A stretch of 64,000 nucleotides of DNA from positions 1-64,000 of the forward strand of contig CAJTLB010000006.1 of NCBI GenBank assembly GCA_910577045.1, written 5' to 3'. The notes beneath the pieces were generated by a model. It saw only the letters and a list, made by a program, of their open reading frames with translations, searched no databases and was not told where the DNA came from. The DNA is from an uncultured Lachnospiraceae bacterium (GTDB lineage: Bacteria; Bacillota; Clostridia; Lachnospirales; Lachnospiraceae). The first letter of the stretch is position 1; the number at the start of each line of letters is the position of its first letter. Both the position numbers and the translations under genes were made by a program. Shown in pieces: positions 16,422 to 25,029 of this stretch.

Positions 16422-16888
16422 GGATTTATACGGATGGATCTGCAAGAGGAAACCCAGATGGGCCAGGAGGATATGGCACGGTATTGTCTTATATAGATGG
16501 AAATGGAATAGAACATAAAAAAGAACTTTCGGCAGGATATAAGAAAACGACAAATAACCGCATGGAACTTATGGCGGCGATTGTTGGGCTGGAAGCCTTA
16601 AATCGCCCATGCAGCGTGGAATTATATTCGGATTCCCAGTATTTAATAAAAGCGTTTAATGAACATTGGATAGAGGGTTGGATAAAAAAGGGATGGAAAC
16701 GTGGGAAGAATGAACCAGTAAAGAATATGGATTTATGGAAAAGGCTTTTAAAGGCAAAAGAGCCGCATCAAGTAACATTTATTTGGGTAAAAGGGCATAA
16801 TGGGCATCCACAGAACGAAAGATGTGATTATTTGGCTACTTGTGCAGCAGACGGAGAAAATTTGCTAGAGGATAGAGAGGAAGCTTGA
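16412..16888 (+). CDS. rnhA: Ribonuclease HI
   Basis: A 158-residue RNase H1 that degrades RNA in RNA:DNA hybrids (R-loops, primers). YTDGSARGNPDGPGG carries the first catalytic Asp, NRMELMAAI the Glu, and ELYSDSQYLI the second Asp. VKGHNGHPQNERCD supplies the histidine and the last Asp. The basic handle region (GWIKKGWKRGKN) is present, as in E. coli RNase HI. The ATG at 16412 is preferred over 16406 because GGAG (16401-16404) is 7 bp from the former and 1 bp from the latter. It overlaps the upstream MutS-like gene by 10 bp. Confidence 0.95.
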   Translation: MFVRIYTDGSARGNPDGPGGYGTVLSYIDGNGIEHKKELSAGYKKTTNNRMELMAAIVGLEALNRPCSVELYSDSQYLIKAFNEHWIEGWIKKGWKRGKNEPVKNMDLWKRLLKAKEPHQVTFIWVKGHNGHPQNERCDYLATCAADGENLLEDREEA

Positions 16889-16953
16889 AAAACAGGTATG
16901 ATTATGCTAGTATTAGTATAATAAAATGCAAAAATGAAATAGGAGGAAAGAAT

Positions 16954-17076
16954 ATGGGATTTATTAATGAGTTAATAACATATGTAATTGTAGTAGTAGG
17001 GATTGGTGCACTTGCGCTTGGTGGTATTTTTTTAGGAAAGTTTCTAAGGGATAAACATGATGCAAAGGCAGAATAA
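16954..17076 (+). CDS. Small single-span membrane protein, 40 aa
   Basis: ATG 16954 has a strong AGGAGGAAAG just upstream. The product is MGFINELITYVIVVVGIGAL followed by a glycine-rich helix end and a charged tail (KFLRDKHDAKAE). One transmembrane helix spans about residues 9-31, with a basic, presumably cytoplasmic, C terminus. A longer frame starting at 16885 lacks a ribosome site. Similar tiny proteins are known in Lachnospiraceae without a proven function. It sits between rnhA and alaS with a 33-bp gap to alaS. Confidence 0.75.
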   Translation: MGFINELITYVIVVVGIGALALGGIFLGKFLRDKHDAKAE

Positions 17077-17109
17077 ATAAAATAGATTACAGTTTTGGGA
17101 GGAGTTATT

Positions 17110-19767
17110 GTGGAAAAGTACGGGTTAAACCAGATTAGGAGAATGTATCTGGAGTTTTTTGAAAGTAAGGGCCATTTAAGGTTAAACAGTTATTCCCTGG
17201 TGCCAAAAAATGATAAGAGTTTATTATTAATTAATTCTGGTATGGCACCTATGAAGCCATATTTTACTGGGCAGGAGATACCACCAAGGAGAAGGGTGAC
17301 AACCTGCCAGAAATGTATTCGTACTGGCGATATTGAAAATGTAGGAAAAACAGCAAGGCATTTGACATTCTTTGAAATGCTTGGCAATTTTTCATTTGGG
17401 GATTATTTTAAACATGAAGCGATTGCTTGGTCTTGGGAATTTTTAACAGAAGTAATCGGGCTTGACAAAGAACGTTTATATCCTTCTATTTATTGTGAAG
17501 ATGAGGAAGCGTTTGAGATTTGGACAAAAGAAGTTGGCGTGCCTGCAGAGAAAATTACCCGTTTTTACCGCGATGAAAACGGGGATTGTGATAATTTCTG
17601 GGAGCATGGTGCAGGCCCTTGTGGCCCTTGTTCGGAGATCTATTATGACAGGGGAATCCAGTATGGCTGTGGGAAACCAGATTGCAAAGTAGGATGTGAC
17701 TGTGATCGGTTTATGGAAGTGTGGAATAATGTATTTACCCAATTTGAAAGCGATGGGAATGGGCATTATGAAGAATTAAAACAAAAGAATATTGATACGG
17801 GTATGGGATTAGAGCGTCTTGCAGTAGTAATCCAAGATGTAGATTCTGTATTTGATATTGATACCATGAAAGCAATCCGTGATAAAATTTGTTCGCTTGC
17901 TGGGGTAGAATATGAGGCTGATCCAAAAAAGGATGTTTCTATCCGCTTAATTACCGATCACATACGATCGGTTACATTTATGACTTCTGATGGCATTATT
18001 CCATCTAATGTAGGAAGAGGGTATGTATTGCGCCGCCTGCTTAGAAGGGCAGCAAGGCATGGAAGGCTTCTTGGCATAGAAGGGTTATTTTTAGCAGAAT
18101 TGTGTAAAACAGTAATTAGGGAATCAAAAGATGGATATCCAGAACTTGCAGAAAAGGAAGAATATATTTTAAAGGTATTGACAACAGAGGAAGAGAACTT
18201 TAATAAAACCATTGACAAAGGATTGTTGATTCTTTCTGAGATGATAGATAGTTGTAAGAAAAAGGGAGAAAATGTGTTAAGCGGGGAAGATGCATTCCGG
18301 CTTTATGATACGTATGGGTTCCCTGTAGACTTAACAATGGAAATTTTAGAAGAAAAAGGGTTCCAATTAGATGAAAAAGGATTCCAGGCTGCAATGGATG
18401 AACAGCGTAAAACAGCAAGTGCAGCCCATGAAACCACTAATTATATGGGTACAGATGTAACGATATATGAGTCTATTGATCCATCTGTTACCTCTGAATT
18501 TATTGGTTATACTACACTTACTGGGAAATCAAAGATTTTGGTATTGACAACAGAAGAGGAGATTGTGGCAGAGGTTTTAGAAGGCCAAAAAGCGACTATT
18601 TTTGTAGAACAAACTCCTTTTTATGCAACAAGTGGCGGGCAAGTAGCAGATAAAGGTATTATTACAAAAGAAGATGCAGAATTTGTTGTAGAAGATACTA
18701 TTAAGTTATTAGGAGGGAAGATTGGGCATGTTGGCAAAGTAACAAAAGGGACATTCCATCTTTCTGATGAAGTGGAACTTTCGGTAGATGCTTCTAGGAG
18801 GAGTGCCACAGCAAAGAACCATAGTGCAACACATCTTTTGCAAAAAGCACTGCGTATGGTATTGGGGACCCATGTAGAACAACATGGTTCTTATGTAAGT
18901 AATGACAGGCTCCGTTTTGACTTTTCTCATTTTTCAGCTATGACAAAAGAAGAACTGGAAAAGGTGGAGGAGATTGTAAACCGGGAAATAGCAGAAGGGC
19001 TTTTAGTCCAGACAGATATTATGGATATTGAGGAAGCAAAGAAAACAGGTGCAATGGCATTATTTGGTGAAAAGTATGGTGCTAAGGTGCGGGTTGTGCG
19101 TATGGGTGATTTTTCTACAGAATTATGTGGAGGGACACATGTAGGGAATACAGCTTCTATTATGGCATTTAAAATTTTATCTGAATCTGGTATTGCAGCA
19201 GGTGTAAGAAGAATTGAAGCATTAACAGGACAAGGGGTATTTGCATATTATAATCAATTAGAAGAGGAATTAAATAAGGCATCTAAGCTTGTAAAAACAG
19301 AGCCTTTCCGTCTAGCAGGAAAAATAGAGTCTCTTTTAGATGAAGTAAAAACATTAAATAGTGAAAATGAAAAGTTAAAAAGTAAGCTTGCAAAAGATTC
19401 CTTGGGGAATGTAATGGATCAAGTGATAGATGTTAAGGGAGTAAAACTTTTAGTTACTAATGTAGCAGATGTGGATATGAACGGTTTGCGGAACTTAGGA
19501 GATCAAATAAAAGAGAAATTAAAGGATTGTGTGGTTGTGCTAGTTTCTGCTCAAGGGAAAGATAAGGTAAATTTAATTGTTATGGTAGCAGACACTTTGG
19601 TAAAGAAAGGTGTAAATGCGGGGAACTTAATTAAAAAGTTATCTGCCCTAGTAGGCGGGGGCGGAGGCGGAAGGCCAAATATGGCACAAGCGGGAGGAAA
19701 AGATCCATCTGCTATCCCAGAATTAATAAAACAAGCACCAATTTACTTGGCAGAACAGATAAATTAA
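17110..19767 (+). CDS. alaS: Alanine--tRNA ligase
   Basis: An 885-residue alanyl-tRNA synthetase that charges tRNA-Ala. The class II catalytic domain includes NSGMAPMKPYF and TTCQKCIRTGDIENVG. The editing domain has NHSATHLLQKAL (HxxxH) and CGGTHVGNT, and the C-terminal C-Ala domain ends with GGGGGGRPNMAQAGGKD. The start is taken as GTG 17110 because GGAGGAG ends 5 bp before it; a TTG at 17095 lies upstream of that site. No T-box leader fits in the 33-bp gap after the preceding small gene. The weak signals after it leave the transcription end unclear. Confidence 0.98.
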   Translation: MEKYGLNQIRRMYLEFFESKGHLRLNSYSLVPKNDKSLLLINSGMAPMKPYFTGQEIPPRRRVTTCQKCIRTGDIENVGKTARHLTFFEMLGNFSFGDYFKHEAIAWSWEFLTEVIGLDKERLYPSIYCEDEEAFEIWTKEVGVPAEKITRFYRDENGDCDNFWEHGAGPCGPCSEIYYDRGIQYGCGKPDCKVGCDCDRFMEVWNNVFTQFESDGNGHYEELKQKNIDTGMGLERLAVVIQDVDSVFDIDTMKAIRDKICSLAGVEYEADPKKDVSIRLITDHIRSVTFMTSDGIIPSNVGRGYVLRRLLRRAARHGRLLGIEGLFLAELCKTVIRESKDGYPELAEKEEYILKVLTTEEENFNKTIDKGLLILSEMIDSCKKKGENVLSGEDAFRLYDTYGFPVDLTMEILEEKGFQLDEKGFQAAMDEQRKTASAAHETTNYMGTDVTIYESIDPSVTSEFIGYTTLTGKSKILVLTTEEEIVAEVLEGQKATIFVEQTPFYATSGGQVADKGIITKEDAEFVVEDTIKLLGGKIGHVGKVTKGTFHLSDEVELSVDASRRSATAKNHSATHLLQKALRMVLGTHVEQHGSYVSNDRLRFDFSHFSAMTKEELEKVEEIVNREIAEGLLVQTDIMDIEEAKKTGAMALFGEKYGAKVRVVRMGDFSTELCGGTHVGNTASIMAFKILSESGIAAGVRRIEALTGQGVFAYYNQLEEELNKASKLVKTEPFRLAGKIESLLDEVKTLNSENEKLKSKLAKDSLGNVMDQVIDVKGVKLLVTNVADVDMNGLRNLGDQIKEKLKDCVVVLVSAQGKDKVNLIVMVADTLVKKGVNAGNLIKKLSALVGGGGGGRPNMAQAGGKDPSAIPELIKQAPIYLAEQIN

Positions 19768-19798
19768 GGCAACTTCTTAATATTTTTTTAAAAATCAG

Positions 19799-19826
19799 TT
19801 GACGAATAGTAAAAATATGCTATAAT
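19799..19826 (+). promoter_or_regulatory. rpsU promoter
   Basis: TTGACG (19799-19804), a 16-bp spacer and TATAAT (19821-19826) give a strong housekeeping promoter. The start would be near 19833, leaving a leader of about 70 nt. Confidence 0.75.
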
Positions 19827-19853
19827 ATTTCTAGTGCAAGAAAAATACCCAAA

Positions 19854-19881
19854 CAGTTGTATTTGGCACAATACACAACTG
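19854..19881 (+). promoter_or_regulatory. Hairpin in the rpsU leader
   Basis: CAGTTGTATT and AATACACAACTG pair (10 bp with a 2-nt bulge) around a TGGCAC loop, ending right before GGAGGGAGG. It could be a control site for S21 synthesis or only an RNA-stabilising stem. Confidence 0.45.
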
Positions 19882-19903
19882 GAGGGAGGTTAGGTGTGAT
19901 ACT

Positions 19904-20080
19904 ATGTCAAATGTAATCGTAAAAGACAACGAGACGTTGGATAGTGCCCTTCGCAGATTTAAGCGAAATTGTGCGAAAGCTGGTATTCAGCAGGAGATCC
20001 GTAAAAGAGAGCATTATGAAAAGCCAAGTGTAAGACGTAAAAAGAAGTCTGAGGCTGCTAGAAAGCGTAAGTTTAATTAA
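19904..20080 (+). CDS. rpsU: 30S ribosomal protein S21
   Basis: The 58-residue product begins MSNVIVKDNETLDSALRRF and continues KRNCAKAGIQQEIRKREHYE with a basic tail ending RKRKFN. These are the hallmark blocks of bacterial S21, a late-binding small-subunit protein needed for initiation. AGGTG is 7 bp upstream of ATG 19904. It has its own promoter and a downstream terminator, so it is expressed as a single gene. Confidence 0.97.
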   Translation: MSNVIVKDNETLDSALRRFKRNCAKAGIQQEIRKREHYEKPSVRRKKKSEAARKRKFN

Positions 20081-20145
20081 GGTTGAATTCGCCGGGCGGC
20101 TGGGTTTTTAATTCATTTTGGATTAGAAGCAGACTGTAGACAAAG

Positions 20146-20178
20146 CGGTTCGTGGAGGAAACTCTACGGGCCGTTTTT
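20146..20178 (+). terminator. rpsU terminator
   Basis: CGGTTCGTGGAG pairs with CTCTACGGGCCG over 12 positions (three G-U pairs) around a GAAA loop and is followed by TTTTT. Confidence 0.85.
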
Positions 20179-20240
20179 CAACAAGTAACAGCAAGGATTC
20201 CCTTTTTTCTTAGGTAGGGGGAGGAAGTGATAATTATAAT

Positions 20241-20340
20241 GGCAGCAGCGGGCGGAGCGAAAGCGGTATCCCCTGCTGCCATAAAGCAATCCACATAATT
20301 GTCTTGCTCCTAACTGCCGCAAGTGGATTGAAACAACTAT
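20241..20340 (+). ncRNA. Possible structured leader RNA before the chemoreceptor gene
   Basis: Two long-range perfect 8-bp stems lie back to back. GGCAGCAG (20241-20248) pairs with CTGCTGCC (20273-20280), enclosing GGG/CCC and a GCGAAAGC GNRA-type hairpin. CAATCCAC (20287-20294) pairs with GTGGATTG (20333-20340). No ORF explains them. TATAAT at 20235-20240 could be a -10 box, but no good -35 is seen. The conserved cores of the common riboswitch classes, including c-di-GMP types I and II, are not recognised. The assignment as a functional RNA is inference. Confidence 0.4.
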
Positions 20341-20377
20341 AAGGCATAAGGAAACAAGAAAAGGTGAGGTATATAGT

Positions 20378-21748
20378 ATGGTTGATATCAAGAAAAGAGC
20401 AAAGCTTTTAAAGTCTGTAGCAGAGTTAAAGGAAGCTGATTATTCAAAAGAACCAGATTTAGAAGCGATTTATAAGCGATTGCTGAAAGGAAGGGCGCAA
20501 TTTGAAGAGGTTTTAGATAAAAATATTAAAGCGGTTATGCAGATTAGCTCTTTGGATTTAATGATGCAGCATGATACGGAAAAGATTTTGGAGATATCCC
20601 GTAATGTTGCTAAAGCAACAGAGATTCTTTTTGGAACAGATACCGAATCATCTTATGCGGTAAAGGCGAATAATCCGCATGAGGAACTAACTAATACGAT
20701 TATTCGGGCTTCTGAAGAAACAGATGAGGTGTATAAAAAGATTGAGAAGGGACAGGAAGAACTTACTACAATTAAGGAACTTTCTGGGCAGACAATGGAA
20801 GCTTCTCATGCAATGCAAAAAGATATGGATGAATTATTCCGTATTATTAATAATATGAATGAAGTAATTACAGGCATTAGTTCTATATCATTGCAGACAA
20901 ATCTTTTAGCTTTAAATGCTTCTATAGAAGCGGCGAGGGCAGGAGAGGCAGGAAGAGGGTTTGCCGTGGTAGCGTCTGAAATCCGTACTCTTGCCGAACA
21001 GACGCAGAATATGACAAATTCTATGGGGGATTTTGTAGAAGGAATCCGCCAGGCTTCACAAAAAAGTAGTGGAAGTGCTGGAGATACTGTAAAGGCACTA
21101 AAAATTATGACAGAAAAGATAGGGACAGTATGGGAATTAAATGATGATAACCAAAGGCATGTATCTAAGGTTAATGAATCAATTAGTTCTCTTGCTGCAG
21201 TAAGTGAAGAAATTAGTAGTACAATGGCTGAGATGGAGAACCGGCTTAAGGAAAGTACAGATATTATGGGTAATGTGGGAGATGAATTAAGAAAAGCCAC
21301 AGAGCCAGTAGCAGAGATAGAGAGAATATTAGATGAAGCAGTAAGACAACTAGGATCTATGGCAGATGATGCGTTTTTCCATTTGGAAAATACAGAATTT
21401 TCTAAGTATTTAGAAAATGCTATTTCTGCCCATCAAACGTGGTTATCAAATTTAAAGCGGATGGTAGTGGAACAAACAATATTACCGCTTCAATTAAATG
21501 ATTCTAAATGTGGGTTTGGGCATTTTTATTATGCAATGAAGCCGAATTCACCGGAGATTAAACCAATATGGGATGCACTTGGCGCAAAACATAAAAAATT
21601 CCACGGGTATGGTTCAGCGGTAATAGATGCAATCTATCATGAAGATTATAGAAAAGCAGAACAGATATATATGGAAGCAGAGAATTATTCTAAAGAGTTA
21701 ATTTCTGATATACAAAGAATGATTCAAATGATGTGTTCTGGGAAATAA
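20378..21748 (+). CDS. Soluble chemoreceptor (MCP) with CZB zinc-binding domain
   Basis: The 456-residue protein has no transmembrane segments. The first 130 or so residues are helical. The methyl-accepting signalling domain has the hairpin tip LLALNASIEAARAGEAGRGF followed by AVVASEIRTLAEQT. The C-terminal CZB (chemoreceptor zinc-binding) domain is marked by SAHQTWLSNL, KCGFGHFYY and KHKKFHGYG, supplying the His/Cys/His zinc ligands. It should be a cytoplasmic receptor that feeds CheA, with zinc or oxidant status as a likely input from the known behaviour of CZB domains. AGGTGAGG precedes the ATG. It has a structured leader and its own terminator. No other chemotaxis gene is in the window. 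Confidence 0.9.
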   Translation: MVDIKKRAKLLKSVAELKEADYSKEPDLEAIYKRLLKGRAQFEEVLDKNIKAVMQISSLDLMMQHDTEKILEISRNVAKATEILFGTDTESSYAVKANNPHEELTNTIIRASEETDEVYKKIEKGQEELTTIKELSGQTMEASHAMQKDMDELFRIINNMNEVITGISSISLQTNLLALNASIEAARAGEAGRGFAVVASEIRTLAEQTQNMTNSMGDFVEGIRQASQKSSGSAGDTVKALKIMTEKIGTVWELNDDNQRHVSKVNESISSLAAVSEEISSTMAEMENRLKESTDIMGNVGDELRKATEPVAEIERILDEAVRQLGSMADDAFFHLENTEFSKYLENAISAHQTWLSNLKRMVVEQTILPLQLNDSKCGFGHFYYAMKPNSPEIKPIWDALGAKHKKFHGYGSAVIDAIYHEDYRKAEQIYMEAENYSKELISDIQRMIQMMCSGK

Positions 21749-21754
21749 GTTTGT

Positions 21755-21794
21755 AAAGAAAAAAGATGATTCATGCCAATCATCTTTTTTCTTT
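21755..21794 (+). terminator. Terminator of the chemoreceptor gene
   Basis: AAAGAAAAAAGATGATT pairs with AATCATCTTTTTTCTTT, giving a 17-bp stem with a short loop and a T-rich 3' arm. Confidence 0.8.
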
Positions 21795-21892
21795 GCAAAA
21801 AATCTGTAGTTTTAATAGAAATGAAAAAGAAACTCCATATACATTTTTTATGGTGTATGTAATAATGGAAGTATAAAAATAGAAGGAGAATC

Positions 21893-23452
21893 ATGATGTT
21901 AAAACAAATTTTTATATCTTCCTCTAGTGCAAGCTTTGAACTGGAAAATACAGATTGTTATTATGCGCCAGAGCCATATCAAATTTATTTAAACGGAGAA
22001 TTTGTCCGGGAAGAAGGGCACAATGTTTTTTCTTTATATGGCCTCTTGCCAGATACAGACTATGCCGTAAAGATTCAGGGAAGGATAGGAGAGGAAATAA
22101 TAACATTCCATACAGAAGCAATTTACGCAGTATTAAATGTTAGGCAATTTTATGCGTTTGGAGATGGTATGCACAATGATACCCAAGCAATACAAGCAGC
22201 CATTTTATCGTGCCCAAAGGGTGGAAAAGTATTAATACCAAAAGGGATTTATTTAGTTACAGCTTTATTTTTAAAAAGTGATATACAAATAGAGTTAGAA
22301 AAGGGTGCTACGCTTCTAGGAGAAGTGGATAGGCATCAGTTTCCCGTGCTTCCAGGAAGGATCCAAATGGAAAATGGAGAAGAATTATACTTAGGTACAT
22401 GGGAAGGTGAGCCAGATGATTTGTTTGCTAGTATGATTACTGGTATTTATGTAGAAAATGTAAAGATATATGGAGAAGGAGTTTTAGATGAAAATGCACA
22501 AAATAGTGATTGGTGGGTCGATCATAAAGTAAAACGTGTGGCGAGAAGGCCAAAAGGAATTTTCCTAAATCATTGCAACCATATTGAATTCCAAGGAATT
22601 ACAGTAAAAAATACCCCTTCTTGGAATCAGCATCCGTTTTTTAGTAATAGCTTATCTTATATTGATATGTTCCTAACAAGCCCAAAGGATTCCCCGACAA
22701 CAGATGGATGTGATCCAGAATCTTGTAAAAATGTAAAAATAATTGGTTGTAGGATTTCTGTTGGGGATGATTGTATTGCTATAAAATCTGGAAAAATGGA
22801 ATTTGGGAGAAAGTTCCATACTCCTTCTGAGCAGATTATAATTAGGAATTGCTTAATGGAATTTGGGCATGGCGGTGTAACATTGGGAAGTGAGATGAGT
22901 GGAGGGGTAAAAGAATTATCTGTTAGCCAATGTATTTTCCGGGATACAGATAGGGGGCTACGTATTAAGACTAGAAGAGGAAGAGGGGATACTGCAATCA
23001 TAGATGGGATTGTTTTTGAAAATATTAAAATGCAACGGGTACTTGCCCCCTTAACAATAAATATGTTTTATAAAGCAGGAAGTGAAGCATTTATTGCAGA
23101 ACATTTTGATCGGAAGCCACAGCCAGTAGATGATACAACACCTTATCTTGGACATTTTACGTTCCGTAATCTATCTGTAAAGGAAGCACAGTGGGGAGCA
23201 GGGTATTTTTTGGGTTTGCCAGAGCAGCCAATAGAAGAGATTTGTATTGAAAATGTTAGTTTTGAAATGGCAGAAGAGGCAAAAGAGGGCATTATTATTA
23301 TGACGCCAGAAAACCCAAAGGCATGTAAAAAAGGGCTTTATTTTGAAAATGTAAATTGTGTGCATCTTTGTAATGTATCTGTATTACATGCAGATGGAGA
23401 AGAAGTGATTTATAAGAATGTAAGAGAGAAAAGGGAGGAAAAAGATGTTTGA
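21893..23452 (+). CDS. GH28 polygalacturonase-type glycosidase
   Basis: The 519-residue product has no signal peptide. A short beta-sandwich-like N terminus (about 1-85) precedes a GH28 right-handed beta-helix. Catalytic-region motifs are TTDGCDPES, GDDCIAIKSG, FGHGGVTLGSE and RGLRIKTRRGRG, which cover the Asp, Asp-Asp, His and RIK signatures of the family. The layout and the lack of a signal suggest an intracellular exo-type enzyme that trims imported oligogalacturonides. AAGGAG is 6 bp before ATG 21893. Its last 8 bp overlap the start of an AEC transporter gene, so the pair is translationally coupled. Confidence 0.9.
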   Translation: MMLKQIFISSSSASFELENTDCYYAPEPYQIYLNGEFVREEGHNVFSLYGLLPDTDYAVKIQGRIGEEIITFHTEAIYAVLNVRQFYAFGDGMHNDTQAIQAAILSCPKGGKVLIPKGIYLVTALFLKSDIQIELEKGATLLGEVDRHQFPVLPGRIQMENGEELYLGTWEGEPDDLFASMITGIYVENVKIYGEGVLDENAQNSDWWVDHKVKRVARRPKGIFLNHCNHIEFQGITVKNTPSWNQHPFFSNSLSYIDMFLTSPKDSPTTDGCDPESCKNVKIIGCRISVGDDCIAIKSGKMEFGRKFHTPSEQIIIRNCLMEFGHGGVTLGSEMSGGVKELSVSQCIFRDTDRGLRIKTRRGRGDTAIIDGIVFENIKMQRVLAPLTINMFYKAGSEAFIAEHFDRKPQPVDDTTPYLGHFTFRNLSVKEAQWGAGYFLGLPEQPIEEICIENVSFEMAEEAKEGIIIMTPENPKACKKGLYFENVNCVHLCNVSVLHADGEEVIYKNVREKREEKDV

Positions 23453-24458
23453 AGTTTTTATGTATGCCATTAATGCGGTTATGCCAATTATACTATTAAT
23501 TATTTTAGGCTATATATTGAAGGTAATAGGATTTTTTGGAAGTGATTTTTTAAAAATGGCAAATAAAATGGTTTTCCGGGTATGCCTTCCATGTTTATTG
23601 TTTTATAATGTTTATAATATTTCTGATTTAGGGGCAATCCGATGGGATGTAGTTTGGTATTGTTTAATGATAATTGCAATATTGTTTGGGCTGGGGCTTT
23701 TTACAGTTTGTTTTTTTGTTAAAGATAAAGCACAAAAAGGAGTTATTTTACAATGTGTATTCCGTTCTAATTTTGCTATTATAGGAATTCCTTTGTCAGA
23801 AGCTTTAGGTGGGGCAGAAGGTGTTGCGGTGGCAGCAATTTTATCAGCTTTTACCATTCCATTTTTTAATATTCTAGCTGTTATTTCTTTATCTTTATTT
23901 GTATCAGAAGGAGAAAATAAAATTGATGTAAAAGATATTATAATAAAAATTATAAAGAACCCATTAATTATTGGGGTATGTATTGGGCTTGTAGCATTAA
24001 TTATCCGTTCATTTATTCCTGTAAAGGAAGATGGGAGTTTGGTATTCTCTTTATCAGGAAATATGACTTTTTTGTATACAGCAATTGGAAATGTGTCAAA
24101 AATTGCTTCTCCGCTTGCTTTAATTGTACTTGGAGGCCAATTTACCTTTAGTGCAGTAAAAGGAATGTTAAAAGAAATTGTAATAGGGACTACATGGCGT
24201 ATTGTAGCAGCACCAATAATAGGAATAGTAGTAGCAGCGGTTCTTACAAATATGGGAATATTGAAATTTGACCATATTGTGTATCCGGCCTTAGTAGCAT
24301 TATTTGGTTCACCTGTGGCAGTGTCAAGTGCAATTATGGCAGGAGAAATGGATAATGATGAACAATTAGCCAGCCAGCTAGTAGTATGGACAAGCGTTGG
24401 CTCTATGATAACAATTTTTCTCTTAGTAGTTGGCATGAAATATGCGGCGCTCCTTTAG
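23445..24458 (+). CDS. AEC-family transporter (auxin efflux carrier type)
   Basis: A 337-residue membrane protein with about ten helices. The AEC/PF03547 pattern is visible in VMPIILLIILGYILK at the N terminus, RSNFAIIGIPLSEALGG near residue 110, and VALFGSPVAVSSAIMAGEM near the C terminus. It starts within the last codons of the GH28 gene (overlap ATGTTTGA). Bacterial AEC members mostly move carboxylates such as malate. The coupling to a pectin enzyme suggests that it exports or imports a uronate-derived acid, but the substrate is inference. A terminator follows. Confidence 0.85.
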   Translation: MFEVFMYAINAVMPIILLIILGYILKVIGFFGSDFLKMANKMVFRVCLPCLLFYNVYNISDLGAIRWDVVWYCLMIIAILFGLGLFTVCFFVKDKAQKGVILQCVFRSNFAIIGIPLSEALGGAEGVAVAAILSAFTIPFFNILAVISLSLFVSEGENKIDVKDIIIKIIKNPLIIGVCIGLVALIIRSFIPVKEDGSLVFSLSGNMTFLYTAIGNVSKIASPLALIVLGGQFTFSAVKGMLKEIVIGTTWRIVAAPIIGIVVAAVLTNMGILKFDHIVYPALVALFGSPVAVSSAIMAGEMDNDEQLASQLVVWTSVGSMITIFLLVVGMKYAALL

Positions 24459-24470
24459 TCTTTGGTATAT

Positions 24471-24510
24471 AAAATACTGCTGTAAGACAACTATCTTCAG
24501 CAGTATTTTT
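24471..24510 (+). terminator. Terminator after the AEC transporter
   Basis: AAAATACTGCTG and CAGCAGTATTTTT form a 12-bp stem followed by T residues. The remaining sequence to 24678 is AT-rich with no other recognised feature. Confidence 0.8.
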
Positions 24511-24678
24511 GTTTTCAGTATAAAATGTAATAAATTACGCACTATGATTATAAAAAATACTAAAACAGCACACATCAAAAATTCACATATACTTTTAAAT
24601 TAAAACATTTCATAGAATATAGCACAAAACCCAAGAATACTTTATAATAAACAACTTAACTAAACTACGAGGTAATCA

Positions 24679-25023
24679 ATGAATCTAGAAACAATCCAAT
24701 CAAAACTACAAGATATTGAACAAATGAGAAATATTTCAACAGAAAATGAAACTGCATTAATGAAATGGAAGGGAAGAACTGGAACAGAACCTACTGAAAA
24801 TTCCAATTCTTCTCTTTCTTTTCGTTTTGTACTTGCTATTTTTATTCTTGCTTTTTTAATTTATACAGATTACCAAAAATTTCCTTATAGTGAAAATTTA
24901 CTTGCTAAAATAGAAGATGCAATTTCTTATGATATAAAATTAGAAAATATAGAAAATTTGGAAAATATTTGGTATACTATTTCTAATAAAATAGAAACTA
25001 TAATTGATCAAGAGAAAGGATAA
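24679..25023 (+). CDS. Hypothetical single-span membrane protein
   Basis: The 114-residue product begins MNLETIQSKLQDIEQMRNIS. A polar, probably coiled N-terminal 48 residues is followed by one transmembrane helix (FRFVLAIFILAFLIYTDY, about 51-68) and a C-terminal helical region rich in Glu, Asn and Lys. AGGTAATCA before the ATG is a weak ribosome site. It lies 6 bp ahead of pepT in the same direction, so it is probably co-transcribed. I do not recognise the family. The gene is AT-rich like its surroundings, giving no sign of transfer. Confidence 0.6.
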   Translation: MNLETIQSKLQDIEQMRNISTENETALMKWKGRTGTEPTENSNSSLSFRFVLAIFILAFLIYTDYQKFPYSENLLAKIEDAISYDIKLENIENLENIWYTISNKIETIIDQEKG

Positions 25024-25029
25024 GATACT

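Noticed and set aside
17077..17109. T-box leader for alaS
   Set aside because: Only 33 bp separate the small upstream gene from alaS, far too short for a T-box.
20180..20377. c-di-GMP riboswitch upstream of the chemoreceptor
   Set aside because: Neither the type I nor the type II conserved core can be found; only generic stems are visible.
23612..24436. Long open frame (274 codons) on the minus strand
   Set aside because: It is antisense to the AEC transporter gene, has no ribosome site and shows no protein-like domain pattern. It reflects the codon bias of the + strand gene.
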